This document shows, in pieces, positions 9,413-18,127 of a stretch of DNA of 64,000 nt. Both the position numbers and the translations under genes were made by a program. Location of the stretch: contig NZ_JACIGJ010000001.1 in the NCBI RefSeq assembly GCF_014197855.1, positions 124,001 to 188,000 on the forward strand. The letters run 5' to 3'. Below the pieces are notes generated by a model, which saw only the letters and a program-made list of their open reading frames with translations, made no database searches and was not told the origin of the DNA. The DNA comes from Roseospira marina. GTDB lineage: Bacteria; Pseudomonadota; Alphaproteobacteria; Rhodospirillales; Rhodospirillaceae. Each line of letters begins with the position of its first letter. Positions within the stretch are counted from its first letter, which is position 1.

Positions 9413-10374
9413 CGAATCGGTCGGGTATCCGAGCGCGGGCGGGCCTCTGGGTTGTGCCGAGGGGGGCGGTACTGAGGGGCGCCGTGTTGGGGGGCGCCGT
9501 GCTGGGTGTGTTGGGGCTGGCCGTGGTGGCCGGGGCCCCGGTCCGCGCCCAGCAGGGGCCGCTGTCGGGTGGCGATTCGCCCATTGAAGTGCTGGCCGAC
9601 GACGGCATCGAATGGCGGCGCGACGAGAACCTGTATGTCGCGCGCGGCAACGCCGTGGCCATCCAGGGCGAGGACCGCGTCTACGGGGATACGCTGATTG
9701 CGCACTATCGCGAGACGCCAGAGGGCTCTACGGAAATCTGGCGGATGGAGGCCCGAGGCGCCGCCCGCATCACCTCGCCCGGGCGCACGGTCACGGGCAA
9801 TACGGCGATCTACGAGGTCGACAGCGGAATCCTGGTCGTGCGTGGTGGTCCGCTGCGGATGGAAACCGAGGCGGAGGTCGTCACGGCCAGCCGGAGCCTG
9901 GAATACTGGTCGAACGAGCGCATGGCGGTGGCCCGGGGCGATGCGCGGGCCGTGCGCGTCAACGGGGACACGGTCGAGGCCGACGTCCTGACCGGTCACT
10001 TCACCGACGCGGCCGTCGGCGGGACCCGCGCTGCGGCGGATGGCGGCGACGGTGGCGAGGATGGCGCGGGCGGAACGGAGCAAGGGTTGAGCCGTCTGGA
10101 AGCCTTCGACAACGTCGTGATCACGACGGACAAGGAGGTTGTCCGAGGCGCCCGCGCGGTCTATGACGTCCCGGCTGGCATCGCCACGGTGGTTGGGGAC
10201 GTGACCATCACCACCGAAACCGACCAGTTGGCCGGGGAGCGGGCCGTGGTCAACCTGAATACGGGCGTCAGCACCCTTGAAGGGGGTGCGGGGGCCGATG
10301 GGACCGGGCGCGCGCGGGCTCTGATCGCGCCGCAACGGCCGCCGTCGGCGCCGGGCGAAAACGGCGGCGACTGA
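9409..10374 (+). CDS. lptA: LPS transport periplasmic protein LptA
   Basis: 321 residues. The N-terminal signal peptide is Gly/Ala/Val-rich and ends near AGAPVRAQQG. An OstA/LptA beta-jellyroll domain follows (residues about 55-230: IEVLADDGIEWRRDENLYVA and VTGNTAIYEVDSGILVVRGG). A Gly/Asp-rich linker separates it from a second beta repeat (DNVVITTDKEVVRGARAVYD). LptA polymerises into the periplasmic bridge carrying LPS to the outer membrane. It is long compared with E. coli LptA (185) because of the linker and extra repeat. Confidence 0.92.
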   Translation: MTNRSGIRARAGLWVVPRGAVLRGAVLGGAVLGVLGLAVVAGAPVRAQQGPLSGGDSPIEVLADDGIEWRRDENLYVARGNAVAIQGEDRVYGDTLIAHYRETPEGSTEIWRMEARGAARITSPGRTVTGNTAIYEVDSGILVVRGGPLRMETEAEVVTASRSLEYWSNERMAVARGDARAVRVNGDTVEADVLTGHFTDAAVGGTRAAADGGDGGEDGAGGTEQGLSRLEAFDNVVITTDKEVVRGARAVYDVPAGIATVVGDVTITTETDQLAGERAVVNLNTGVSTLEGGAGADGTGRARALIAPQRPPSAPGENGGD

Positions 10375-10452
10375 CCGCGTCGTCCGGTGCCCGTCTTCGG
10401 TCGAAACGGGCGCCTGTGTGATGTGCATGGGGCGGGGCGAAGGGAGGCACTG

Positions 10453-11235
10453 TTGGATCGTCCGGACGAGTGGCCCGAAGACCACCAGGAGCACGCAGAG
10501 CGCATGTCCTGGCGCGGGACGCTGGCCGCGGAGGGGCTCGGCAAGGTGTACCGCCGCCGCGCGATCCTGACGGACGTGAATCTGTCCGTCCGGCGTGGCG
10601 AGGCGGTTGGCCTGCTGGGACCCAACGGCGCCGGCAAGACCACGTGCTTCTACTGTATGACCGGGCTGGTCATGCCCGATTCCGGGGCCATCCGGCTCGA
10701 TGGCCAGGATGTTACCGCTCTGCCGATGTACCGGCGGGCGCGGCTTGGCGTCGGCTACCTGCCGCAGGAGGCCTCGATCTTTCGCGGCCTGACGGTCGAG
10801 GGCAACCTGCGCGCGGTGCTGGAGGTGTCGGAACGGGACCGCGACCAGCGCGAGGAGATGCTGGCCAGCCTGCTGTCGGAATTCTCGATCGCCCACCTGC
10901 GCCATGCGCCCGCGCTGGCCCTATCGGGTGGCGAGCGGCGCCGGGTGGAGATCGCGCGCGCCCTGGCTACGCGACCGGCCTTCATTCTGCTCGACGAACC
11001 CTTGGCGGGCATTGATCCCATCGCCGTCGGTGACATCCGCGATCTGGTGGCCCACCTAAAAAACCGTGGCCTTGGCGTCCTCATCACCGATCACAATGTC
11101 CGGGAAACCCTGGACATTGTGGATCGGGCCTACATACTTCACGAAGGGCGCGTGATGATGGAGGGGCCGCCCTCTGAGATCGTGGCCCACGAGGGCGTTC
11201 GACGCGTTTATCTGGGCGAGCGGTTCAGCCTTTAG
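10453..11235 (+). CDS. lptB: LPS export ABC transporter ATPase LptB
   Basis: 260-residue ABC ATPase. Walker A is GPNGAGKTT, the signature [16 protein letters not shown], Walker [14 protein letters not shown], and the switch histidine lies in LITDHNVRE. The segment [12 protein letters not shown] and the [18 protein letters not shown]-loop are typical of LptB. It powers LPS extraction by LptFG. The start is uncertain: TTG at 10453 has AGGGAGG six bases upstream and is preferred; ATG at 10504 and GTG at 10387 are alternatives. lptF and lptG are not in this window. Confidence 0.92.
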   Translation: MDRPDEWPEDHQEHAERMSWRGTLAAEGLGKVYRRRAILTDVNLSVRRGEAVGLLGPNGAGKTTCFYCMTGLVMPDSGAIRLDGQDVTALPMYRRARLGVGYLPQEASIFRGLTVEGNLRAVLEVSERDRDQREEMLASLLSEFSIAHLRHAPALALSGGERRRVEIARALATRPAFILLDEPLAGIDPIAVGDIRDLVAHLKNRGLGVLITDHNVRETLDIVDRAYILHEGRVMMEGPPSEIVAHEGVRRVYLGERFSL

Positions 11236-11270
11236 CCGCAGACGACCGAGCGCGCAAGGACACGTGGTTT

Positions 11271-12818
11271 ATGGGACTGTCACCCCGGCTTGACCTTCGG
11301 CAGTCGCAGAGTCTGGTCATGACACCGCAGCTGCAGCAGGCCATCAAGCTGCTGCAGATGTCGAACCTGGATCTGACGACGTACGTCGAACAGGAATTGG
11401 AGCGAAACCCGCTGCTGGAGCGGGACGAACGGGCGGATTTTGACTCGCTGCCCGAGCGGCAGGAGGTGCGCGCCGACGCCGAATCTAGCGTGATCATCGA
11501 TCGCGGGGCCGGGGAGGGCACCGACGGGCCATCGCCGCTCGATCAAGACTACAACACCGACCGGGATGAATCAGGGGCCGGCGACATGGTCGGTCCAACC
11601 AGTGGCGACGGCGGCGGATTCGATGAGCTAGGCCTTGCGGTCGGCGCTTGGGGCGGGGGCGGAGGCGGGTCCAGCGACTTTTCGGACGACATGCGTGGCC
11701 TGGAGGAGACTCTCAGCCGCCCCGTGTCGTTGCGCGATCATCTCAGCGGCCAGATGGCCGTGGATCTGACCGACCCGGCGGAGCTCCTGATCGGGGGGCA
11801 TCTGCTGGGGCTTCTGGACCCCTGCGGCTATCTGACGGCGACGGTGGAGGACGTGGCGACCACCCTCGGCGCGCCCGAACCCCAGGTCGAGGCCGTTTTG
11901 GCGCGTTTGCAGCGGTTCGATCCGCCGGGCGTGTTCGCGCGCACATTGAAGGAATGTCTTGCGCTCCAGTTGGCGGATCTCAATCGCCTCGATCCGGCCA
12001 TGCAGGCCCTGCTCGACAACCTGGATCTCCTGGCCCGGCGCGATATCGCCGCGCTTCAGAAGGCGTGCGAGGTCGATGCCGAGGACCTGCGGGAGATGAT
12101 CGCCGAGGTGCGCGCCCTCGACCCCAAGCCGGCGCTGCGGTTCGAGGGCGAGCCGATCCAGAGCGTGGTGCCGGACGTGGTGATGCGGCCGAATCCGGAA
12201 GGCGGCTGGGTGGTGGAACTGAACGCCGACACGCTACCGCGCGTTCTGGTCAATCGGCGCTATCTGGCGCGGGTGCGGCCGGCTGCAAAAGGCGACAAGG
12301 CGGTGCAGGCGTTCCTGGGCGAAAGCCTTCAGACCGCCAATTGGCTGGTCAAGGCACTGGACCAGCGTGCCACGACTATCCTCAAGGTGGCCGGTGAGAT
12401 CGTGCGCCAGCAGGACGCTTTTCTGGAGCACGGCATCCAGCATCTGCGGCCGCTGATCCTGCGCGACGTCGCGGGTGTGATCGGCATGCACGAGAGCACG
12501 GTCAGCCGGGTGACCAGCAACAAGTACATTTCCACGCCGCGAGGCCTGTTCGAGCTGAAGTACTTCTTCACCCAGGCCATCAACAGCAGCGCGGGCGGCG
12601 AGGCGCACTCGGCCGAGGCCGTGCGCGCGCGCATCAAGGCGCTGATCGACGCCGAACCGCCGCGGAAGGTTCTGTCCGATGATCGGATCGTCACGATTCT
12701 GCGCGAGGAGGGGGTGGATATCGCCCGCCGCACGGTCGCGAAATACCGCGAGGGGATGAGGATCCCCTCGTCGGTGCAGCGGCGGCGCGAGAAAATGGCC
12801 CTCGCCGGGGAGGGCTGA
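11271..12818 (+). CDS. rpoN: RNA polymerase sigma-54 factor RpoN
   Basis: 515 residues. Region I is Gln-rich (LRQSQSLVMTPQLQQAIKLL, residues 8-27) and binds activators. An acidic, Gly-rich region II follows (about 60-150), then the core-binding domain, the helix-turn-helix (DVAGVIGMHESTVSRVTSNK) and the RpoN box ARRTVAKYRE near the C terminus, which recognises the -24 element. Sigma-54 directs transcription of nitrogen and other activator-dependent genes. It follows lptB by 35 bp, the standard proteobacterial order. hpf and ptsN, which normally follow, are not present here. Confidence 0.97.
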   Translation: MGLSPRLDLRQSQSLVMTPQLQQAIKLLQMSNLDLTTYVEQELERNPLLERDERADFDSLPERQEVRADAESSVIIDRGAGEGTDGPSPLDQDYNTDRDESGAGDMVGPTSGDGGGFDELGLAVGAWGGGGGGSSDFSDDMRGLEETLSRPVSLRDHLSGQMAVDLTDPAELLIGGHLLGLLDPCGYLTATVEDVATTLGAPEPQVEAVLARLQRFDPPGVFARTLKECLALQLADLNRLDPAMQALLDNLDLLARRDIAALQKACEVDAEDLREMIAEVRALDPKPALRFEGEPIQSVVPDVVMRPNPEGGWVVELNADTLPRVLVNRRYLARVRPAAKGDKAVQAFLGESLQTANWLVKALDQRATTILKVAGEIVRQQDAFLEHGIQHLRPLILRDVAGVIGMHESTVSRVTSNKYISTPRGLFELKYFFTQAINSSAGGEAHSAEAVRARIKALIDAEPPRKVLSDDRIVTILREEGVDIARRTVAKYREGMRIPSSVQRRREKMALAGEG

Positions 12819-12908
12819 GGCCGCCCGGCAGGACCGGCCGATCAAGGGTGCGCTGCGGGAAGGTTAGGGGCCTCCCATTTGAAAGGCCTCGGATCGTGCA
12901 TCATGGTC

Positions 12909-13014
12909 AGGCGCCTCCCCCCAAGGGTGAGGTTGGGAGGGGGGCCGCCAACCACGCAACGGTCACGTTTGCCGACGTCGACCCCACCCCGACCCTCCCC
13001 TATCCAGGGGAGGG
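12909..13014. repeat. Two GC-rich palindromes downstream of rpoN (REP-like)
   Basis: The first (about 12912-12942) pairs a cctcccccc arm with gggaggggg across aagggtgaggtt. The second (12993-13014) is a perfect 8-bp stem, ccctcccc / ggggaggg, with loop tatcca. Such C/G-block palindromes recur between genes in many Rhodospirillales genomes. Either could also stop rpoN transcription, though neither has a T-run. Confidence 0.45.
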
Positions 13015-13095
13015 AGCCGGTCGCCTGCGGCGCGCCCCAGTGTGGGGCGCCCTAACTCTTTGATGGAGAGCCGAAGACTCCAAACCCCGGGGGGC

Positions 13096-13479
13096 TCAGA
13101 GCGAGCGGGTGCAGCGGACGTTTTCGTCCTTCAGCAGGTCGTTCAGTGTGTTCTGGAGCGTCGTCCCACGGCCGCGCAGCACGTCGGACATGCAGGTGAT
13201 CCCGCCCGTGGACAGGCTGGAGCAGTCCACGCCGCGCTCCAGGCTGCTGTAGGCCCACACCTGCCCGGCCATGCGGCGGAGCACCATTTCCATGCGGACG
13301 GGGGGACCGGCCGGGGTGGTGCACTCGAACGCGACCATAGGCGGGTTGTCATCGGCCCCAATGGACCGAATCGGCGCCTGAGAGGCCGAGGACGACTGAG
13401 CGGCGGCGGGGGCGGTGAGGCCGAGGCCGGCGGTCGCCAGGACAAGGGTGGCGGCGGCAAGGCGGCGGACTCGAGTCAT
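13096..13479 (-). CDS. Small secreted protein of unknown function
   Basis: 127 residues. A clear Sec signal peptide (VRRLAAATLVLATAGLGLTAPAAAQ; cleavage after AAA-Q near residue 28) is followed by about 100 mature residues with four cysteines (FECTTPAG, ERGVDCSSLS, GGITCMSDV, ENVRCTRSL). These could form two disulfides in the periplasm. The ATG at 13479 follows CAGGAGACTCC, a strong binding site; the longer frame reaching 13917 runs into the amidase gene in another frame and is rejected. I do not recognise the family. Confidence 0.75.
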   Translation of the reverse strand: MTRVRRLAAATLVLATAGLGLTAPAAAQSSSASQAPIRSIGADDNPPMVAFECTTPAGPPVRMEMVLRRMAGQVWAYSSLERGVDCSSLSTGGITCMSDVLRGRGTTLQNTLNDLLKDENVRCTRSL

Positions 13480-13562
13480 GGCGGAGTCTCCTGAACACAG
13501 TGGTTGGACCGACTGACCCCTGTTGTGGCCTTTGAACCGGGCCGAATCAAGGCAACCTGGGG

Positions 13563-14270
13563 TCAAAGGCGAGGCTTTTTCCTGAGGCTTTCGGTTAGGG
13601 CCTGGATTAATCGACAGGTCTCCGTGTCGGCGATGCCATCGAACAGGGCGGGGCGGAACCGGCGCTGGAAGGCGACCAGCGCGGCGACCGGATCGTCGGT
13701 GTCGTAACCGAGGATGGCGAGCCCGGCCACGGCCTTGGCCGGATCCGTTGGTCTGTCGCTGTGCGTGGGTGGGTCCGGCCACACGCCCACGCCCGCGCGG
13801 GCCAGACGCGCCCAGTCGAACAGTTCGCCGGGGTCTTCCTTGCGCGTGGGGGCGACATCGGCGTGGCCCACCACGGCGTTGGGGGGGAGGGCGTGGCGGG
13901 CCACGATGTCCCGGCACAGGGCTTCCACGGCGGCCATCTGGGGCTCAGGAAAGGGGCGGTAGCCGAACTCGTGGCCCGGGTTGACGATCTCGACGCCGAT
14001 GGCGCGCCCGTTGACGTCGCCCCGACCTCGCCAGTGCGAAACCCCGGCATGCCACGCGCGCCGGGCCTCCGGCACCAGGTGAAACACGCGCCCATCTTCC
14101 TCGACCATATAATGGGCGCTGACTTTGGCCGCCGGGTCGCACAGACGCGCGAGGGCTTCGGCGCCGGTGCGCATGCCCGTGTAGTGCAGCACCAGAAGCT
14201 CGATCCGCTGGCCCGCAGGCCGCGCGTCGTGATTGGGCGACGGCGCCGAGATCATGGAATACCCGGTCAT
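13563..14270 (-). CDS. AmpD-type N-acetylmuramoyl-L-alanine amidase
   Basis: 235-residue amidase_2 domain protein. Zinc-ligand regions are visible: LVLHYTGM (first His), AWHAGVSHWRGRGDVNGRAIGVEI, and VVGHADVAPTRKEDPG (last His and Asp). A C-terminal peptidoglycan-binding-like segment (AVAGLAILGYDTDDPVAALVAFQRRFRP) follows. It cleaves the amide bond between MurNAc and L-Ala; with no signal peptide it probably acts in cytosolic muropeptide recycling. The ATG at 14270 overlaps the stop of the upstream EamA gene (ATGA); ATG at 14255 is an alternative. Confidence 0.9.
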   Translation of the reverse strand: MTGYSMISAPSPNHDARPAGQRIELLVLHYTGMRTGAEALARLCDPAAKVSAHYMVEEDGRVFHLVPEARRAWHAGVSHWRGRGDVNGRAIGVEIVNPGHEFGYRPFPEPQMAAVEALCRDIVARHALPPNAVVGHADVAPTRKEDPGELFDWARLARAGVGVWPDPPTHSDRPTDPAKAVAGLAILGYDTDDPVAALVAFQRRFRPALFDGIADTETCRLIQALTESLRKKPRL

Positions 14271-15235
14271 GACGGGCGGGACCGGTCCGTTGGCGCGCCG
14301 CTTTCGGGAAACTGGGTGGTGCTCGCCGCGTCGGCCGCGAGGTCGGGACACTCCGGGCATTCCGGGCCAGTGCCGACCGGCCGTCCCTTCACCGCCGAGC
14401 GGATCTGGACGATGCCGACCCCGGTTAGCGTAATGGCGCCTCCCACGACCTTCTGCCAGGTGGCCGGCTCGCCGAGGATCAGGATGCCCGAGGCAATGCC
14501 GAGGATCGGCGCCAAAAGGCCCCAGGGCGCGATGACGGTCATGGGGTGGCGGCGCACCAGGGCATACCACAGGGAATGCGCGATCAGGGATGCCCCGATG
14601 GCGCTGAACAGCACGCAGGCCCATGCTTTCCAGGGGGCGGTGTACAGGGCCTCGACATGGCCGTCCTCGAACAGCCAGGACAGAAGCGTCACCTGCGGTA
14701 TCGCCAGAAGGCAGAGCCACCCCGTCATCGCGAGGGCCGAAAGGCCTTGCGAGAACTTCACGACGGCGTTGCTCATCGCCCAGGCGAAGGCCGCGAACAG
14801 CAGCATCGTGACCGGCAGCAGGGACGGCAAATTGGGCTCGCCGGCCACCACGATGACTCCGCTGAAGGCCAGGACAAGGCCGAGGATGCGGCGCCAGCCG
14901 ATGACCTCCTTGAAGATCAGAATCCCCAACAGCACGCTGAACGGCGGGCCGGTCTGAATGATGACCGCCGCGGTGGCCGCATCGACGTACCGCATGGCGG
15001 AAAACAGGATGCCGAAGTGCAGCGTGCCGAACGTTAGGGACAGCACCAGGACGCTGCGCAGGGCTGCGCCCCGCGGGCGTGGCACGAACGGCACCACCAG
15101 GACCGCGACGATAAGAAACCGGATAGCCGTGAACATCAAAGGGGGTAGGTTGTCGGCCCCCACCTTGGCGGCAATGAAGTTCAAACCCCACAGGCCCTGA
15201 ACGAGAAGGGCCAGCAGGATGTCGGTCACGGGCAT
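14267..15235 (-). CDS. EamA/DMT-family transporter
   Basis: 322 residues with about ten predicted membrane helices, arranged as two EamA repeats (residues about 5-135 and 150-285). Family segments are visible: LLVQGLWGLNFIAAKVGADNL at the start and SAIGASLIAHSLWYALVRR and LEP-like APILGIASGILILGEPATW in the second half. Drug/metabolite transporters of this group export amino acids or small metabolites; the substrate cannot be read from sequence. It is translationally coupled to the downstream amidase by an ATGA overlap. Confidence 0.9.
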   Translation of the reverse strand: MPVTDILLALLVQGLWGLNFIAAKVGADNLPPLMFTAIRFLIVAVLVVPFVPRPRGAALRSVLVLSLTFGTLHFGILFSAMRYVDAATAAVIIQTGPPFSVLLGILIFKEVIGWRRILGLVLAFSGVIVVAGEPNLPSLLPVTMLLFAAFAWAMSNAVVKFSQGLSALAMTGWLCLLAIPQVTLLSWLFEDGHVEALYTAPWKAWACVLFSAIGASLIAHSLWYALVRRHPMTVIAPWGLLAPILGIASGILILGEPATWQKVVGGAITLTGVGIVQIRSAVKGRPVGTGPECPECPDLAADAASTTQFPESGAPTDRSRPS

Positions 15236-15345
15236 AATCGGATGACCTTAAAGAAGCACGGGCGGAGTCGGCGCGTCGGAGGCGCCGGGCTGACCCGCAG
15301 AGTGAGACGCGCATCCGCTCGGCGCAAGCGCCGCGACGGCGGCGG

Positions 15346-16131
15346 CTACTTCAGCCCCCGCCGCTCCCGCACACGGTCATACGCATGGTTGATGGCCGCC
15401 ATCTTTTCGTTGGCTTGCGCGATAAACTCTTCCGGCATGCCCTTGGACATTAGGACGTCCGGATGATGTTCGCGCGACAGCCGCTTCCACGCCGCGCGCA
15501 CCTCTTCGTCGTTGGCGTTCGGCGTTACGCCCAGCACGGCGTAGGGATCGGCCTCGTCCCCGCTGGCGCGTTCATAGCGGGCATGCAGGCGGTTTATGGC
15601 CTCCGGGGGCAGCCCGAAAATACGCGCCACATCGTTCAGGAACGCGGTTTCGGCCGGGTGCAGGGCCCCCCCATCCGCCCGCGCGATCTGGTACAGAGAC
15701 GCGAGCAGCTCCTCCAGCACCTGCGGGCTGTCGGAGAACAGGCGGGCGATCTGGCGGGCGTAGATCTCATAGCCATCGGCCGACTGCTTGGCCTGATCGA
15801 AGATCGCGCCCACCGCCTTCATGTCGCCCGGCGGGATCTGGAAAATGCGTTTGAAAGCCGCGACTTCGTCGCGCGAGACGTGACCGTCGGCCTTGGCCAT
15901 CTTGGCGCCGAGAACGATCACGCCCACGGCGAACACCTGCTGTCGGGCGTCGGCGGTGGCCTTGCCGATGCGCTCGCGCAGGCCCGGCCGGTCGCTGGTA
16001 CCGCCGCCGAGCCACGAGGGCCAGCCTTCCTTGTCGACCGCGTGGCCGGCGGCCGCGCCGACCAGGGCGCCCAGCGGACCGAGCACCAGGAATCCACCGA
16101 CACCGCCGATAATCTTGCCCCAGACGCTCAT
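15346..16131 (-). CDS. DjlA-like co-chaperone (TerB and J domains)
   Basis: 261 residues. An N-terminal glycine-rich membrane-associating segment (GGVGGFLVLGPLGALVGAAAGHAV, in parts) is followed by a TerB-like helical domain (about 65-175; GHVSRDEVAAFKRIF) and a C-terminal J domain (about 190-261; DPYAVLGVTPNANDEEVRAAWKR). The J domain carries HPD in REHHPDVL, the motif that activates DnaK. This matches DjlA-type membrane co-chaperones. The start at 16131 (MSVWGKIIGG) excludes a basic upstream extension. Confidence 0.9.
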   Translation of the reverse strand: MSVWGKIIGGVGGFLVLGPLGALVGAAAGHAVDKEGWPSWLGGGTSDRPGLRERIGKATADARQQVFAVGVIVLGAKMAKADGHVSRDEVAAFKRIFQIPPGDMKAVGAIFDQAKQSADGYEIYARQIARLFSDSPQVLEELLASLYQIARADGGALHPAETAFLNDVARIFGLPPEAINRLHARYERASGDEADPYAVLGVTPNANDEEVRAAWKRLSREHHPDVLMSKGMPEEFIAQANEKMAAINHAYDRVRERRGLK

Positions 16132-16354
16132 GGCCACTTGCTCATGGGTTGCCCTCTCTCGCTCCCCAATAAAAGGCCGAAGCCGGCCCGGTGCGCGTTG
16201 TCCGGGCCAACATAGGGCGGTTTCCCCGCTGGGCAAAGGGGCATCGGACCGGCGGGGATCCCGCCTTCGGTGGCCGTGCCTGGCCCCATGCCGAGCCATC
16301 TCGATTTGAAGGGGCGTCTTTGCTACAGGAGAGCCATCCGTGCTCGCCGTCTCC

Positions 16355-16388
16355 GACTGAGACCCGACCGAGACCCGACCGAGAAAGG
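16355..16388. repeat. 11-bp direct repeat in the GNAT leader
   Basis: The unit gagacccgacc is repeated about 2.7 times just upstream of the GNAT start codon, ending in the gagaaagg used as its ribosome binding site. The array is small, probably slipped-strand in origin. Confidence 0.6.
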
Positions 16389-16397
16389 ATCCGCCGC

Positions 16398-16943
16398 ATG
16401 GCCTCCGTTACGCTGGATCCGGAGACCGAGTCCGCCATCGTCTTCGTGGAAGGCTACCGGCCCGGACTCCTGGCCGAAATCGTTGGTCTCCACATGGCCT
16501 ACTACGCGCCGCAGTGGGGCTTTGGTGCGGCGTTCGAGGCCAAGATCAGTGCCGATATGGCGGCGTTTTTGCAGCAGTACCAGGACGACCGCGACCTTCT
16601 GCTTGCGGTGCGCGACCGCGACGGCGCTCTGGTCGGATCGGTGGTCATCCATGGCCCGCACGCCAGTCCGGGGGGCGAGGTGGAGGACGGCGCGCATTTG
16701 CGCTGGTTTATCGTGGACGATCGCGTGCGCGGTCACGGCCTGGGGCATGCTCTTCTGGAGTGGGCCGTGCGGTTCTGCGACGCGCGCCGCTATCCGCTGT
16801 GCTTTCTGAACACCTTTGCCGGCCTGAATGCCGCCCGGCATCTTTACGAGAGCCAGGGATTCACCCTTGTCGCGACATCGGATGTGGATCAGTGGTCCGG
16901 CGGGGTCCAGGAGCAACGGTTTGAACGGCTGCTCGTGGACTGA
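16398..16943 (+). CDS. GNAT-family N-acetyltransferase
   Basis: 181 residues. The acetyl-CoA-binding motif A is clear at about residues 110-125 (WFIVDDRVRGHGLGHALLEWA, with the V-x-x-x-x-R-G-x-G-x-G pattern). Motif B follows at CFLNTFAGLNAARHLYESQGF. The acceptor is unknown; related proteins are often fused to MarR regulators, which is not the case here. GAGAAAGGA precedes the ATG at 16398. A terminator-like hairpin follows directly. Confidence 0.9.
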   Translation: MASVTLDPETESAIVFVEGYRPGLLAEIVGLHMAYYAPQWGFGAAFEAKISADMAAFLQQYQDDRDLLLAVRDRDGALVGSVVIHGPHASPGGEVEDGAHLRWFIVDDRVRGHGLGHALLEWAVRFCDARRYPLCFLNTFAGLNAARHLYESQGFTLVATSDVDQWSGGVQEQRFERLLVD

Positions 16944-16947
16944 CGGG

Positions 16948-16975
16948 GCGGTGTCTTATGGGGCACCGCGTGTTT
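16948..16975 (+). terminator. Intrinsic terminator of the GNAT gene
   Basis: Stem gcggtg / caccgc with a 10-base loop, followed by gtgTTTT. It begins five bases after the stop codon and lies between two convergent genes. Confidence 0.5.
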
Positions 16976-16995
16976 TGGGGGCCTCAGAGGGGGCC

Positions 16996-17520
16996 TCAGG
17001 GCGTTGGTGGAGCAGCCCCCGCCGCCGTCAGGTCCATGTCCCGGACCTCGTGGCCCAGGCTGTCCAGGAAGAGCCGGAGATCGGCGGTTCGGATCGATGT
17101 GGTCGCCGTGTTGACCAGCGGGTGATAGTTCGCGACCGGGGCCGCCATCATCGCGCTGTCCAGGATCACGGTCACGCGGCGCTCGGCGTCGTGGATTAGG
17201 GCGAAGGGCGTCACAGAGCCCGGCTCCACCCGCAAAACCTCCATCAATAGGTCCGGCTTGCCGAACGACAGGCGCTTGCAGCCCAGGTGCTTGTGCAAAT
17301 GGTTGACCGCGATATCGCGGTCGTGTGGGCAGACCACCAGAAATAGGGCGCCCTTGGCGTCCTTCAGGAACAGGTTCTTGCAGTGCACGCCCGGAATGGT
17401 GTCATGGGTGGCCTTTGCCTCCTCCACCGTGAACACCGCGGGGTGCTCCACAGTCGAGGTCTCGATGCCCAGGCCCGCCAGGCAGGCGAACAAGGAGTCC
17501 GTGTGTGCGGGCAGGGTCAT
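16996..17520 (-). CDS. YbaK/ProX-type aminoacyl-tRNA deacylase
   Basis: 174-residue YbaK/EbsC-fold protein like the free-standing prolyl-tRNA editing protein ProX/PrdX. Visible features are VEHPAVFTVEEAKATH, GVHCKNLFLKDAKGALFLVVCPHDR with the conserved lysine region, KRLSFGKPDLLMEVLRVEPGSVTPFAL and the late glycine/aspartate-rich segment. It hydrolyses mischarged tRNA such as alanyl-tRNA(Pro). The ATG at 17520 is favoured over an in-frame TTG at 17532. Downstream gene GNAT is convergent. Confidence 0.9.
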   Translation of the reverse strand: MTLPAHTDSLFACLAGLGIETSTVEHPAVFTVEEAKATHDTIPGVHCKNLFLKDAKGALFLVVCPHDRDIAVNHLHKHLGCKRLSFGKPDLLMEVLRVEPGSVTPFALIHDAERRVTVILDSAMMAAPVANYHPLVNTATTSIRTADLRLFLDSLGHEVRDMDLTAAGAAPPTP

Positions 17521-17565
17521 GGCCGGATCCAAACGGTCCCTTGATCAGTCCCCGTGGTACTCTGC

Positions 17566-18120
17566 CTACTCCAGCTTTTCGGCCGGCAGGTTGCGGGGCT
17601 CGACCCCGCCCCAAGGCATGATGGGGACGGTGGAAAGCGAGTGCTTCGGGCTGCCTTCAATCAGCTTGTCGCTGATGACCAGATAGATCAGCACGTTGTT
17701 CTCGGTGTCGTAAAAGCGGCGGACGCGCAGCTTCTTGAACAGGATCGAGCGGCGCTCAGAGAACACGACCTCGCCGGCGTCGAAGTCTTCCTTGATCGTG
17801 ATCGGTCCCACCTGACGGCAGGCGATGGAGTTGTTCGACGGATCCTCCGCCAGGCCGACCGCGCCCGACAGGCCGCCGGTCTCTGGACGGGACAGATGGC
17901 AGACGACGCCGTCCACCTTCGGGTCGGGCAGGGAGTCGATGCAGATTTTGTGATTCGGGCCGATCAGCTTGAACACCGTATCGACGCAACCGACCTCGTC
18001 GGCGTGGGCCGGTGCGGCGCTCAGCAGTGCGGCGGCCATCAGGGCGGTGATGGATGCGCCGATGCCGGCCTTTCCCACGGCGCGAAGGGTGTCGAGAGCG
18101 TGCAGGGCAGGGTCCTCCAA
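17566..18120 (-). CDS. creA: CreA-family periplasmic protein
   Basis: 184 residues. A signal peptide ends at AAPAHA-DEV (about residue 41), followed by the CreA domain: VGCVDTVFKLIGPNHKICIDSLPDPKVDGVVCHLSR with four cysteines, and DPSNNSIACRQVGPI. CreA proteins are conserved periplasmic proteins of unknown function. The only upstream start giving the full signal peptide is TTG at 18120, seven bases after the carA stop with GAGG ahead of it; GTG at 18078 is an alternative. It is probably co-transcribed with carA. Confidence 0.88.
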   Translation of the reverse strand: MEDPALHALDTLRAVGKAGIGASITALMAAALLSAAPAHADEVGCVDTVFKLIGPNHKICIDSLPDPKVDGVVCHLSRPETGGLSGAVGLAEDPSNNSIACRQVGPITIKEDFDAGEVVFSERRSILFKKLRVRRFYDTENNVLIYLVISDKLIEGSPKHSLSTVPIMPWGGVEPRNLPAEKLE

Positions 18121-18127
18121 GAGAGCC

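Noticed and set aside
13563-15314. 583-codon minus-strand frame
   Set aside because: Its first part is an out-of-frame reading of the EamA gene. The amidase starts at 14270 with an ATGA overlap.
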